Shown: in pieces, positions 9,856 to 20,560 of the stretch
Numbering within the stretch: position 1 is the stretch's first letter
Layout of the letters: every line of letters begins with the position of its first letter
Source of the DNA: Symbiodinium kawagutii
Lineage: Eukaryota > Sar > Dinophyceae > Suessiales > Symbiodiniaceae
Length of the DNA stretch: 64,000 bases
Direction: 5' to 3'
NCBI GenBank assembly: GCA_009767595.1
Contig: VSDK01026071.1
Span: forward strand, 4,486 to 68,485
Position numbers and translations under genes: made by a program
The notes under the pieces: model-generated
Database searches by the model: none
The model's input: only the letters and a program-made list of their open reading frames with translations
What the model was told of the DNA's origin: nothing

Positions 9856-10123
9856 CTTGGACATGGTGAAGGTCAGGAGAGGTCAGTGGAAATGAAAAAA
9901 ATCACCAGATTTTGTTGGAAAACTCCGTAAACCATCCAGATCCATCCAGAAATGAGGGATTTTTCTATTGCCAGGTTGATCTATCGCCAGAAACGAGGTG
10001 ATCTAACATTGCCAGGTTGATCTGAGGGTCAAAGGCTGTCATGTTCCTTGTTGCGAATACAAAGTGACCCCTCGGTGATGCACGTTGTGTAGTGGTTTCT
10101 GCTCGATCGTGTTGGACAGACTG

Positions 10124-10226
10124 CTACGGCTGCTGGGATTCTAGAGGGGCGACACTTTGCCACAAGAAGTCCCGACGGACATCCTTGATGCTCTGCCTAA
10201 AAGCCAGCCCTGACGTCCCTCGTACC
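10124..10226 (-). CDS. Probable terminal exon
   Basis: Acceptor CCGTTTCCAG|G at 10226, then RGTSGLAFRQSIKDVRRDFL and WQSVAPLESQQP to a stop. Next minus-strand exon downstream of 10329-10500, although the splice phase of the two does not match directly. Confidence 0.5.
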
Positions 10227-10328
10227 CTGGAAACGGGACAGCCACTTAAGCGAAAAAGTTCGTATGGTGCTACTGAGCGGCAGGCTTGACCCCAATAGCT
10301 ACAACTCAAAAACTCGGACTCGCACCAC

Positions 10329-10500
10329 CTGAAGATTCAAAATCGCATGCGGTGCGCAGCGTGGCAGAGCGTCACAACCTTGGGAGGGGAACGTCGTGGC
10401 CTGCCTGCGGCCATGCATCTTGGGCCAATGGGTGAACTCGCCCATGGATTTGGGCGGCGGATGCTGCAAGGACTTGAAGACAAAGGAGCCTCGACCTGCC
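10329..10500 (-). CDS. GC-rich exon
   Basis: Ends at a good donor CTTCAG|GTGGTGCG (10329). The favoured minus frame reads GRGSFVFKSLQHPPPKSMGE and then FTHWPKMHGRRQATTFPSQG. All frames are open over this GC-rich island, so frame choice rests on composition and the donor. Confidence 0.5.
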
Positions 10501-10559
10501 GGAGCGACCGATCCACCGGACCAACGAGGTCCACCGTTTTTCTCCATGCGGCGGCCCAT

Positions 10560-12090
10560 CAGTGATCATGGGTTTGAGCACAGTGACCTGAATATCTTTT
10601 GAGTAAAAGATGATGCCAACCAATGGTTTTTTGTTGCACTTGTGAAGAATCAACTGATCATCATCGTTAGCTAACCATCAATTTTCTAGCCATTGTTCAA
10701 CAGTTGCTGACCATCAGTTGCCCGGCTTAACAAGTCCTTGCCAATCAGTGTTAAACTATGGTTGACCAGGTATATCCAGTTCATAACTATAACTAAACAT
10801 AGTTGTTCAACGGAACAGTTGATGGTTGCTGAACCAGTGCTAGTTGCCGAATGGTGGTTTCTTGAGTCATAGGGGTACCCCCAAATCATCCTTTACAGCA
10901 ATCTTTTACATAAAGAAGCCATCCATAGCTTTGGGGTACCCCCAGCTATTAACTCCAGAATAGACCATCACCAACCAGCGCTAGCACCATCAACGACTAG
11001 GAATCACCATTACTGAACCATCAACCGATGATGATCAACCCTTAACCATTAGCCAACCTTGATCAACAAGTTTCTGCGCCCAGTGCTTAACCATTCTGAA
11101 CCACTATGATGAACCATTGATAATGCTGGTCTCATTTTTTTTATCAACCATGACAACCATTCTCAACCCTTTTTAGCAATTTGTTAGTCGATTCATAGTC
11201 AGTATGAAAGACTAAGTATTCACCATCATCCATCAATGACCAGAAAGTAACGAATAGACAGTGTTCGTCATAGTCAAAAATGCTCAGAAATCAACATCTT
11301 GCCCTGGTAATGGATCGGCCAGCCAAATGATTCTGCATATATATAGAACTGTGGAAATGAACGAAATTAACTAGTGTTTATCAGACAGTATTAACTATGA
11401 ACTGCAAATGTTTGACCGCAGTGGTTGATCAGCTGAGAATCAGCACTACCAATCCATTCGCAGTTGAGGAAAAACCTGCGTGCTATCCGTTGTCGGTGGA
11501 TTAGTTGCCATAAGAGACCATTCTCAACCAAAATCGTTGATAAACTTAACCAGTTGGCGGCCATCGTCAACTATTGCCGAAAATGTCCCGACCTCGGTGG
11601 AAAACAACCTGGAGTGCTGGCGCTACATTCATTGTGGAAACAACCATGATTAACGGTCAGACTCACGCCTTTTGCACTTAGACCGTCAATCTATCTATTG
11701 TAGAGCAGCTTTCCCTGTTGGATATTGGACGAAATGCACTGCAATTAATGTCATTCCCAGGCTGGTACTATCACCATTTCTGTTCGCAAGCTAAAACACA
11801 TCAACGGAATCGCCTGCAGCAAGCACCGAAAATGCCTCTGTGGGCATCTACATTAACAAGTTCAGGTAACGCGTTGCATGACTTCACCCCTTTAACTATA
11901 CCATGAGCAACATGAAAATAAAATCCTCAAGCCAGGAGCGCACTTTTTTCAGGACTTGCAGGTGCAGCTGTGTTTCACCGCCACCATGACTGTCCGAATG
12001 AGCTGAGCGAATGTGCAATCGAATGAGTTGAATGATGAGTTGTGTCGTGTGCAAAATCTTTGGTTTCCACACATCTCCGTTCATCTCGGA
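10560..12090. other. AT-rich intergenic or intronic DNA
   Basis: Dominated by AACCATCA / TGGTTGAT-type words. One family A element lies at about 10853-10945 (TGGTGGTTTCTTGAG...GGGGTACCCCCAAATC). Short ORFs at 11464-11906 have no coding signature. No gene seen. Confidence 0.6.
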
Positions 12091-12099
12091 GGGCAGTTT

Positions 12100-12825
12100 T
12101 CAACCTTCGCCGCTCTCTGGGAGCTGGTGGATGATCTGTTCAACCTTGGCCATGTGCTTGTACAGGGCTACGTAAATAAATTGTCGTTCAGGCTCCTGAG
12201 CCGGAAGAGGCGGTGCTGCTTCGATGACTTCGCGGATGCGAGGCCTGTTTAACATGTGTTCCAGCTTGGTCGTATACCAATAGAACTCCAGCAGAGGTGA
12301 AAGTCTCAAGGTTAAAATGTCTGCAAGAATCCGAAGGTTCCAAATCATCACCAGCTTGAAACAATTTCCGCAGCGAATCATCACCTGTTTCGCTGGAGTT
12401 TTCAGGAGCAACTTGAGAGGCAGGTAGACGTGCCAGAAGTAAATTGCCAGGATCCAGCCTAGCACCGTACGGAAGATGGATGGCGGCTTTTCAGGCTTCG
12501 CGAAGATTTGTGGATCAAGCTGTTCAAGCATCGCCCTGACCCTCTCAGTGTGCTGATCGAATTTGTGCAAGAAAACGGGCCATCGGGAACCCCAGCTGAT
12601 GAACCAGAACCACCAGTAGAGATCAAGAGGCGGCCCTTCCTCTCGTGCCTCCAATGGATTTTCCAGGTAAAGCTGTGCTAAAGCGTCCTCGATCTTGCAG
12701 GTCTTCTCTCGCAGTTGCCGCTGGATCCACATCCTCAACGCTAAGCGCAAGGTCAGTATCACAGCGAGACCAAGCTGATTGGTCTCCCCCACTTTCTTGA
12801 GGCTTGCTCCATCTCCACCACCCAT
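12100..12825 (-). CDS. 241-codon intronless membrane-associated protein
   Basis: The longest closed ORF in the window, ATG at 12825, TGA at 12100. After a short N-terminus come LGLAVILTLRLALRMWI, a charged helix with IEDALAQLYLENPLEAREEG, an aromatic block DLYWWFWFISWG, then hydrophobic segments VLGWILAIYFWHVYLPLKLL and MIWNLRILADILTLRLSPLL, and a basic tail. It could be a 3-4-pass or re-entrant membrane protein of unknown function. A TAG immediately precedes the ATG (possible acceptor CGCCTAG|ATG), and a GAAG|GTTGA donor overlaps the stop, so it may instead be one long exon. Confidence 0.75.
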   Translation of the reverse strand: MGGGDGASLKKVGETNQLGLAVILTLRLALRMWIQRQLREKTCKIEDALAQLYLENPLEAREEGPPLDLYWWFWFISWGSRWPVFLHKFDQHTERVRAMLEQLDPQIFAKPEKPPSIFRTVLGWILAIYFWHVYLPLKLLLKTPAKQVMIRCGNCFKLVMIWNLRILADILTLRLSPLLEFYWYTTKLEHMLNRPRIREVIEAAPPLPAQEPERQFIYVALYKHMAKVEQIIHQLPESGEG

Positions 12826-13330
12826 CTAGGCGACAAGCACATCCTGAAGTTTCTGTACAAATGCTTTGAGCATTCACACAGCCACGTCATGAAAGGTCAC
12901 AAAGACTGAAAAATGGATCGAAGCAATACTCTAATGTTGACTTGTCCAAGATGAATGAACCCATCGGTACATTGTTCACAGTGTGCCAATTGCAAGCACA
13001 ACAAACTCATTTGTACTCGAAGTATACAGAGCGACACACATAAGCACGGATGCAAAGACATTTGACAAACACATTGAGACAAGCGAAAGACAAACCCCGA
13101 ATCCTGCAAAGACAAAAGGAAGCCAAGGAAAGTCGAAACCGCAGACATCCAAGAAATTCAAGCAAACGCAGAGACAAAGGAATCATGCAAAAGGAAAACT
13201 GCAGCACCAGCACCGGGCACCTAGGAAACATCTTGAGCGAAGGTTTGACCAAAACCAAGCCAAGACAGAAAAGCAAAGGCGCAAGAAAGCCTTGCTTCAG
13301 AAACAACAAGCATTCTATACAAGTTTGTCT

Positions 13331-13368
13331 ATATGTATATATGTATATATATATATATATATATATAA
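13331..13368. repeat. (TA)n microsatellite
   Basis: Nearly perfect TA dinucleotides just upstream of the start of the plus-strand gene at 13390. Confidence 0.95.
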
Positions 13369-13389
13369 ATTCTGGTTTGGCCCAAATGG

Positions 13390-14238
13390 ATGCTTTCCCC
13401 CATGCCGGAAGTTCTGGTACGCCAAGCGCGGGCTTCCCCTTGGCCCCCAGCCTTTGAAGGACAGCGCGGGGTACAGGGCAATGCCTTCCTGGTGATCAAG
13501 TCGTGGCTCAGGCCGTCTATGAGGTGGTTTCTCAAACCATAGGGGACCCCAAAACTGGTTGGTTTATTGCTATCAATATATCAATGATTAATGGGGTTAA
13601 TACTATCAATATTTTAATGGGGTTAATTGATGGTTACATGAGAATTTATTGCTATCAATGGTTAATATTGGGTAATCTCATGGAACTAAAAATGATTAAA
13701 ATCCTGGTTGTTACTAAAAATGTTTGATCTCAAGGATGATTTGGGTGTACCCCTAATGCCTAAACCACCATGTAAACATGTTCACCAGGGGCGCAGGCTC
13801 CCACAGTCATGTTGTGAAAGGACTGCTGGAAGGAGAACCCAAGTTTGATACGGCGATTGAAGGTATGCCAAAGGAATCCTTCTTCTGGTTGGTGGTTTCA
13901 ACCCCTTTTCTACAAATGGTTTCTACTATTGAATGATTAATCTGGCTGGTGGTTTCAGACCCTATGAACAATATTAGTCGACCAACCATTTGTTAATGAA
14001 TACTAAGGAAAATCAAAAAATGTGTGAAACCACCAACCAGTCTTTGTTGGGAAAAGCTGACCGATTCGTAAGGTTGGTGAAAATTGAAGCGAAGAATGGA
14101 CCCTACCAAGAATACCGAGCAGTACCAAGCAATGCGTGGGAATTTGGAGATTCAATGTGGACAGAAGGGTTTCAGCTACACTTTGGAACTGAAGGTATAC
14201 AGGCATCTGTGTGTCCAATTGAACGCTTGTTGCTGTAA
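13390..14238 (+). CDS. Three-exon gene with two element-filled introns
   Basis: Exon 1 is 13390-13523 (ATG at 13390 or 13402; an in-frame TAA lies upstream), reading MPEVLVRQARASPWPPAFEG and NAFLVIKSWLRPSM. Exon 2 is 13789-13862 (SHSHVVKGLLEGEPKFDTAIE follows GAG). Exon 3 runs from 14057 (DRFVRLVKIEAKNGPYQEYR, then WEFGDSMWTEGFQLHFGTEG) to a donor at 14194 or to a TAA at 14238. Junctions: ATGAG|GTGGTTTC...CACCAG|G and GAAG|GTATGCC...GAAAAG|CT; phases 2 and 1 are kept. Intron 1 (265 bases) begins with the family A terminal repeat and intron 2 (194 bases) is mostly a second kind of inverted-repeat element. No known domain recognised; soluble, mixed alpha/beta composition. Confidence 0.65.
13524..13788 (+). 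mobile_element. Family A element forming intron 1
   Basis: The left terminal repeat GTGGTTTCTCAAACCATAGG is also the splice donor. The right end has GGGTGTACCCCTAATGCC and TAAACCACC, followed by 19 bases up to the acceptor CACCAG. The interior has two direct copies of a TATCAATAT...TTAATGGGGTTAAT unit. Confidence 0.75.
13887..14040. mobile_element. Family C inverted-repeat element in intron 2
   Basis: TTGGTGGTTTCAACCCC at the left and its inverse GTGTGAAACCACCAACCA at the right, with an internal GGTGGTTTCAGACCC copy. It occupies most of the 194-base intron. Confidence 0.7.
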
Positions 14239-14663
14239 GGGTATGACCTGAGCAGCCTGAGACCCTTCTTAGTGAAGGAGCTTCTAACAGTCACTTTGTT
14301 GTTCGGCGAAAGTTTGACTTTGACCAATTCAAATCAATATTCGATTCAGCATTACGTCAGTCAAGGGCATAAAGTCATTGCTATGACCATCCTATTTCCA
14401 TTGCAATTTGGCTGAAAACTACTCTTGCAACAGTTCACCGTATGGTCAAGTACATCCAAATGCCAAGTCGTAGCTTCATTCGAGGTGTTGGAAACTCAAA
14501 ACACAGCAGCTGTCCAAAGGAAAAATCCGAATCGCTTTGCTTCTCCACTTCATGGGTACGCCCGGGTAGCCTCATCCTGGTGTTAAACACTGCTTGCTTC
14601 AGTACCACCGGTGATCTCATCGCCACCGCAGCTCCCAACCACAACAAGGTGCAGGTTCTTCAC

Positions 14664-14751
14664 CAAGCTTCGGGAAGGTTCAGAAAGGCCGGCGTCTCGT
14701 TCCACACGCCGTTGACGCCAAACCTCGGGGACCAGCCGGTGAATCGCTGCA
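14664..14751 (-). CDS. Short exon next to an inverted-repeat element
   Basis: Minus frame VQRFTGWSPRFGVNGVWNET and PAFLNLPEA with G/C-ending codons, donor GAAGCTTG|GTGAAG. On its 5' side lies a 74-base element (14768-14841) with ends AGTAGTGTAACC / GGTTACCTACTACT. Confidence 0.55.
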
Positions 14752-14767
14752 CTTCCAGTTACCATTT

Positions 14768-14841
14768 TAGTAGTGTAACCTTTTGGGGTAGCTAGGCAAC
14801 CCCAGTCACAACTAGCTGGTACAAGCTGGTTACCTACTACT
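14768..14841. mobile_element. Small inverted-repeat element
   Basis: Terminal inverted repeat AGTAGTGTAACC / GGTTACCTACTACT around TTTTGGGGTAGC and CAACCCC. Directly upstream (minus sense) of the exon at 14664-14751; possibly intronic. Confidence 0.6.
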
Positions 14842-15246
14842 TCATGTGAACTGGAAGCATAGGGAATGGTAATAGATGATTAAGCTGGGGATCAACAGTC
14901 GTGGATATACCAACTAAATTTGGAGTTGGGTTGATATTCCTCATCAAGTTTTTTGGGGATAATATCAACCAATAATAGTTGGAACACTTGCTGGTGAATG
15001 ATGCTACACCAGGGGTACTGGGTGGACTGACCCATAGCACAAACCAGGTCTCGAACCCTCCACCTGGAATGAACTGGGATGATTCTCTGCAAGGAACTGA
15101 TTGATTCACCTTGGTGAACAATATATGATTATACATGATCAGTTCACTGGTTGATTAGCCAATCATTGGTTGAATGACTATTATTTCATGGTCATATAGG
15201 CCAGTGAGGTGATATAATAGCCAACCAACCAACGTCTGACAACTAC

Positions 15247-15579
15247 TCAACAATTACATTGCTGTGCCTTGTCATTTGCATAAACTGAGTATACTCCATA
15301 GATTGCACTTTTGATCATGGATGTACGAGAATTTCGGCACGCGCAAATAGCAGAGTTCCCCAACCATCCAAAATAAATAGCCATATGGACAGCTGTAATT
15401 GGATTCCTCGTGCGCTTGAGAAAAGATGACAGTTGGTCACTTGGTTTGCCTGCTACTGACCACCTGGAAGCGCATCTGTGACATCTTGCAGCCCTTCCCA
15501 CCAGAAGATTCGCCAAACCAGCAGAAAACTCCAAGGCAAAAGTGACTGTGACTTCATTGATGACACCTACATGCAGCAT
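15247..15579 (-). CDS. 110-codon ORF, unknown
   Basis: ATG at 15579 and TGA at 15247. VINEVTVTFALEFSAGLANL, then a Cys/Arg segment RAARCHRCASRW, then AVHMAIYFGWLGNSAICACR. Could be a small secreted or membrane protein, or an exon plus read-through. No family recognised. Confidence 0.45.
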   Translation of the reverse strand: MLHVGVINEVTVTFALEFSAGLANLLVGRAARCHRCASRWSVAGKPSDQLSSFLKRTRNPITAVHMAIYFGWLGNSAICACRNSRTSMIKSAIYGVYSVYANDKAQQCNC

Positions 15580-15839
15580 CAGATAGACAATCTACCTACA
15601 TGCAACATCCAGTCATTTCTATCAGGTCGAATCATCAGGTTGCTACTTCGGCGCTCATCCACCTGACCTGGTCCAAGTGGCCAGATCTTCTTTTCGGCCA
15701 AATCCACAGCAACTCCCACGAACTGTTTGCCACCTTAGTGGCAGATGCTACCTTCAAACTCAAAAAAGTCAGACTACAAGGAGACAAAATGAACAAAACC
15801 ACGGCAACAAAAAATGGCAATAAGTGGTCTTACTACTAG

Positions 15840-17600
15840 CACTACTACTATTTCCACTACTGTCACTGCCGCCAACACCACCACCACTACCACCACCGCT
15901 ACTACAGCAGCACCACCATCATCTGCTGAGAAACCATCGGAGCGAGCCACGCGACTGCCCTGGAGCAGGAAGCATGACTCATGACACTGGGTTGCCTCCC
16001 CGAGATGGCCATCTTTGGGCGATCAGGTCATGATAGGTTGCGTAGCAACGAGGTGAAGCCAACTAATCCTGAACCAGCGGCTAGTCACTCGCCTGTTTCA
16101 AACTAGTGAACTAATCCTGTGTCAAAAATCCTGAACGAATCCCATCCTTATTGACGATCGAAATTGAACTATCCTGATTGACAATCGCTGATCTTACTAT
16201 CGCATGGCGGACACCCCATGAGGTTCGCCACCCTCAACTGCTCACTCAAAGGGCCTCCCAGCCACGGCTCTGCCCTGCGGTCCAAAGCTCTGCCTGTGGA
16301 TGAACAGGATGAACGACCATGCGCATGGTGAACAATGCTTGGGTTCGTTGGTGAACCAAGTGGTTAATTAGTGGTTGATCACTATGGGTAGTGGTTGATG
16401 AGTGGTTAATTTAGTGAATATGTATATAAGGATAGTGGTGGATTATGGTGAAAAAAGGTGGTTGATCATGAGTGGGTCATTTAGTGTGGTCATGATGAAG
16501 TAGTGGTGATTAATGATTGAGAGATGGTGATTGATGCCTGATGAATGGTTGATAATGATTCATATACTAGTTGCTGATAATTGTCAATCAATCATGTTCG
16601 TTGATGTTTCGTGGATACAACCCATCCCACAAATATCAGTTGTTCAATATTTTTCAAAATGCCTATTTTTCAAACAAAAAATGGTTAATAAAACAAACAT
16701 TGTTCTTGGAATGATCCACTTAAACAAAAACAGTGTGGTGCATTAAGAATGGTTGGCCCAAACGCTGCGCGAATCAATGGATTCACCCCTATGGTTGATG
16801 ATTCATTGATGCCGAATCACTAACAAATGGTGAACGCATGGCACCAATAGTGTTGGTTCAATCCCTGGCCAATGATGGTTGATGTTTGTTCATAGACTGA
16901 CTAAGCTGGTTGGGAGCGGCTGGAAACTCAGCGATCCTTGGAGGGGCGCTGGTCAGCACTTTGGACCAGTAAAGGCAACCGATCATCAATGGTGATAGGA
17001 GGTACCTGTTCATGCATTCGCATCAAATTGAAAGCTGGACTGCGTCTCCATGTCAATCATGCAATTTAGTACATGGCAGCTCTGGGTAGAGGGCGTGTAC
17101 CGTATACCCAAAAGACCTCCCTGGTTCATCCCCTGAAAACTGGTCACTTTGGGATCTGCGGTGGAATTCTGAGCGCTGTCCCAGCGACATGCACGGGATC
17201 CAAGGACCAGCCATGGGCATCATCTCCGACGCCTCACGGTGAAGTGTTGTGGTCGTGATGTGAAGGTTTGTTGATGATGAGGATGATGACGAGGAGGATG
17301 ATGATGAGCATGATAATGGTTGACGATGATGGCGATGACTGTGATTGTGTATGACTATCATGATTAAGATGATCTAAGATCTAAGTCTATTTCCTGCTGC
17401 CCTGCTCAATGGGGCTTGGTGCATCTACCATCTGACCTCAACACACAGTCATTCACGTGCATCCTTTCTGAATATCCGGGATGTTCACTCCACAACCTCT
17501 AGGACATAGAACCAAACAAAACATCATCGCATCTAGGAGATATTCCCTAACATGTTTGTTGCGTATCATGTCTTTCCACATTCGACAGCAGTATCCTCTG
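15840..17600. other. Mostly non-coding, TGGTTGATGA-rich
   Basis: Contains imperfect ACC/CAC triplet tracts (15835-15930), GTGGTTGAT-type degenerate repeats (16330-16560), and a GAT-rich tract (17270-17340) that gives the poly-Ser frame. Only the short block at 16218-16331 and an ambiguous GC-rich block at about 17160-17240 look coding. Confidence 0.55.
16218..16331 (+). CDS. Small ORF, possible exon
   Basis: MRFATLNCSLKGPPSHGSAL followed by RSKALPVDEQDERPC, 37 residues, in an otherwise AT-rich region. A donor GCATG|GTGAAC overlaps its end. Confidence 0.4.
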   Translation: MRFATLNCSLKGPPSHGSALRSKALPVDEQDERPCAW

Positions 17601-17626
17601 CAAACCCTCAACACATTTCGCATTCA

Positions 17627-17812
17627 CTACTTGAATTGTAAGTGCCGAAGAAGGCGTTTTTTGCAAATTCCTCCTTTGATCTGCAGCATCTCAACCAATC
17701 TTGTCAATCTCCTCCCCTGTGCACCTGTGGGACTCTTCACTCCCAAACACTTCTCATAGAGCTCCGAGAGCAAGCCCACCTTCAGTTGGGACAGTGGGTC
17801 ATGGCGAAAGCA
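17627..17812 (-). CDS. Exon, basic helical protein
   Basis: Acceptor CAACTGAAG|GTG, then VGLLSELYEKCLGVKSPTGA and RRLTRLVEMLQIKGGICKKR to a stop at 17627. The spacing of Leu, Gly and basic residues recalls a SAP-type helix-extended-helix DNA-binding motif, but this is only a faint resemblance. Downstream of an SPRY-like exon on the same strand. Confidence 0.6.
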   Translation of the reverse strand, partial: CFRHDPLSQLKVGLLSELYEKCLGVKSPTGAQGRRLTRLVEMLQIKGGICKKRLLRHLQFK

Positions 17813-18066
17813 AGGAAACAACAAGGGATGCAGATGGCAGATGCTGAGACGACCAACCACCAGCCACCCTTGTCAACAAGTTGATGGCCTTGAACTCACA
17901 GGTTGATCCTGGGGTTTAAGCTTCATCATGTGCTGATTCCCCAACTCAGATTCGAACCCTTTGTTTTTGTAGATACTTTGGACTCCACCATGGAATGTAC
18001 TGGCTCACACCAGCGGAAAGCTTGGGGTATTGGCCAAGCTGATCGCTGCAAGCACTTTTCACTCAC

Positions 18067-18140
18067 GCTCCATCCAATTCTGAGCTGCCAAGTTGCTTGT
18101 GGAGTTTCAATTTCTTCATAAAACTCCACCTGCACTGCCA
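18067..18140 (-). CDS. SPRY-like exon
   Basis: Minus frame MAVQVEFYEEIETPQATWQL then RIGWS, ending at an ideal donor TGGAGC|GTGAGT. V-x-V-E-x-Y-E-E-I followed by a W-x-L-R-I-G-W-S strand matches the hnRNP U-type SPRY core (protein interaction domain of RNA-binding nuclear proteins). The rest of the domain would be in other exons, not identified. The reading remains open to 17926 beyond the donor. Confidence 0.55.
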
Positions 18141-18369
18141 TGAAAATGACAGGAAGGTGGGAGGTGGGGCAGTAGCCTGGGTTTCCCAAACCATCCCATG
18201 GCTCTTACTTTTGTGGTGGAGAAGCCGCTAACATTTTGGGGTCACACCATTCATAGCAAGGAACCCCCTGCGCCCCCACACATCCGATGTGAATAGTCAC
18301 CCAGGGTTCATCTACACAAGCCCCCACAGCGAAATCCAGACCTAACAAGCCATGATGTCAGAGGGTTGA

Positions 18370-18558
18370 TCATCGTTGATAGCGCCTCAAGATGGCCCTC
18401 AATGAGGCGAGGGATGACGGGGGCTGAAGGGGAGTGGCCTCATAGACGAAACGGCCGGTGCTCCGCTTCGCCAAATTGGGATATCCCACGGTGAGCCTCA
18501 GCTGCTGCGCTCTGTTGCGCACGGTTGGGGTCTGGAGGCCACTGACCCCAAAGCACAC
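18370..18558 (-). CDS. GC-rich terminal exon
   Basis: Nearly every codon ends in G or C: GVSGLQTPTVRNRAQQLRLT, then YPNLAKRSTGRFVYEATPLQ and SSLASLRAILRRYQR to a TGA at 18370. Probably a C-terminus. No family recognised; the 5' edge is unclear. Confidence 0.6.
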   Translation of the reverse strand: MCFGVSGLQTPTVRNRAQQLRLTVGYPNLAKRSTGRFVYEATPLQPPSSLASLRAILRRYQR

Positions 18559-18884
18559 CGCGAATCAGAAATCACTGGACCTGAAATGGACGTGTAGATG
18601 ATCCTGTTTCATAGATTGGATTTGTGGTTGCTATGTCTATGTAGTGATTATGTAGTTACTATGTCTGAGACGATCCTGTTTCACAGCTTAGGCCGGTGTC
18701 ACAGCCCTTGTGTCCTCAGTCCTTTGGAATGCCCAAACGCGGCAGCTGAATCGCAACAACTCAGGTATAGCCATTCAAAAGCAGTGACCCAGCCCACATC
18801 AATGGATTTCATATATGGGTAAGTAGACCGCGAAGTAAAACATGTGTGTACCCCGTGCGATCAAATCACCCTGAATGGCACTCA

Positions 18885-19165
18885 AGTCTGCTGATCGATG
18901 CTGCCAGGCAGCCATTCTTGCGAACAATCTTCAGAGTCTGCCCTGGCCGGCAAAGGTTCGATGCGGTGACGTGCACATATGGAGGGTTTTTAATAGTGGG
19001 GACCCCCAAAAGGATGATTGATTAAATACAGTACTATAAATGGTAAATATTGCATGATTTGGGGGTACCCCTATTTTAAGAAACCCAATATGGCAGATGT
19101 TTACATCAAAAATTATAAGCTTTCAGGGGTACAGCACTGTTCGCCCGCTGTTTTGGGGCTCATGG
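18885..19165 (+). CDS. Two small exons around a family A element
   Basis: Exon about 18885-18985 is open in two plus frames (CQAAILANNLQSLPWPAKVR or LLIDAARQPFLRTIFRVCPG). Exon 19127-19165 follows AAGCTTTCAG|GGG and ends at TCATGG|GTATATCC. Between them lies a 141-base segment made largely of a family A element. Frame undecided. Confidence 0.4.
18984..19086. mobile_element. Family A inverted-repeat element
   Basis: GGGTTTTTAATAGTGGGGAC at the left, GGGGTACCCCTATTTTAAG and AAACCC at the right; the interior TATAAATGGTAAATATTG is typical of the family. Confidence 0.85.
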
Positions 19166-19169
19166 GTAT

Positions 19170-20560
19170 ATCCAAAAGTAGGATCTGTACTTCTCTAAAT
19201 ATCCAATGAGATCCAAAATATGAAGCGCGTCCCGGGCCAGTCTTAAACGATACCTAGCATGTTGATTCTCCTTTTCCCACTGGAGACAGGCGCCATGATC
19301 AAGAACGCTTTGTGATGCCATAAACCATTGTTAACCATGATTTGCTAAGAATGGAACATTAGCCATCATTGACCACCAACGATCATAAGTAATACAGTAA
19401 CAATCATTAATCATCACCAACCATCACTAACCATCGGTTAGCCATCACGAACCATCAATAACCACTGTCAGGTATCATAAACCACCATCAGCCATCATTG
19501 ATCACCATTGACCATCGCTACTTCGACTTCAGTCTCATTCGCCATCAGTATCCATCAGCTATCAGTATCCATCAGCTATCATAGCCACCATCAAACACCA
19601 TTCACCATCATCACCCAGCCGTGTCATCCATGATTCACCACCACTTGAGCAGTGTATCAACCATCACAAACCGCTCCTATTCCATCCATTTGCCCAGCTT
19701 GCCAACCATCATTCAACCATCATTCAATCATCATTTCACCATGTTTCAACCACTAAATTGCAATGTTTCAACCACTAATTGGCCATTTTTCACCACCAAC
19801 CAACCCTTCATTCGCCACGAAAGCACCACTTCACTCAACCACCGCAGCGCCGCGGCGCGCCTCAGCACCTGCGGCCACGCGCTCTTGGGCACGCTGGGCG
19901 ACGGCGCACCCGACTCCGCCAGCGGCAAAGCAGCCATGGCCACGCGGGTGATCTCCTTGCAGCTGCCAGGGATGGGCATAGATGGCTGCCATGACTATCA
20001 TAGATGGCATATGGCTATGGGTCAATATTAAGCAACCAACTAATGGGGGATTTCCACCAACAATAAGAGGGAATACAATGGCTAATGATGGGGAACCAGG
20101 GGTACGGGATTTTGACCCACTGCCATATGATCCATGATAGTCATACGGATGGTAGATCATGATAGATGATGGATGACTATCAGGAGGTCATAGATAGACC
20201 ATGTTGGTCATAGATAGCCATAGATGGCTGTGGTCATAGATGGTTGAAAAATGTTGAAAATAATGAATCTGGTTGAAAATATCATAGCGCAATGGACCGT
20301 TGGGTACCATGACAGGGGTTATAGATGGTTGAAAATCATGAAGGGTTGATAGTGAAGATAGGGTTAACGACGAAGATTTAATACCGTTGGGATCGTGGTT
20401 ATTAATGAAGACAGTTGATAAGTCATAGTGATCGAGGGTTGAAAAGTTATAAACGGTGATAGTCATAGTAATTCCTTACTACGCTTCAAGACGGGTAATA
20501 ACGAATGGATAGTAATGATCAGTCAACCAGGATGAACAAGAATGGATTAGCAATGGTTCA
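19170..20560. other. ACCATCA-rich DNA with one GC-rich island
   Basis: 19330-19820 is degenerate (ACCATCA)n. About 19840-19990 is a GC-rich island open in plus (RLSTCGHALLGTLGDGAPDS) and minus (ITRVAMAALPLAESGAPSPS) frames; it is probably an exon, strand undecided. A family B element follows at 19996-20130, then GATGGTTGA-type repeats. Confidence 0.5.

Noticed and set aside
12983..13495. 170-codon plus-strand ORF rich in Lys/Gln/Arg
   Set aside because: Its length follows from the T-poor composition of 13030-13320, it runs through the (TA)n tract as Tyr-Ile repeats, and a second plus frame is open over the same bases.
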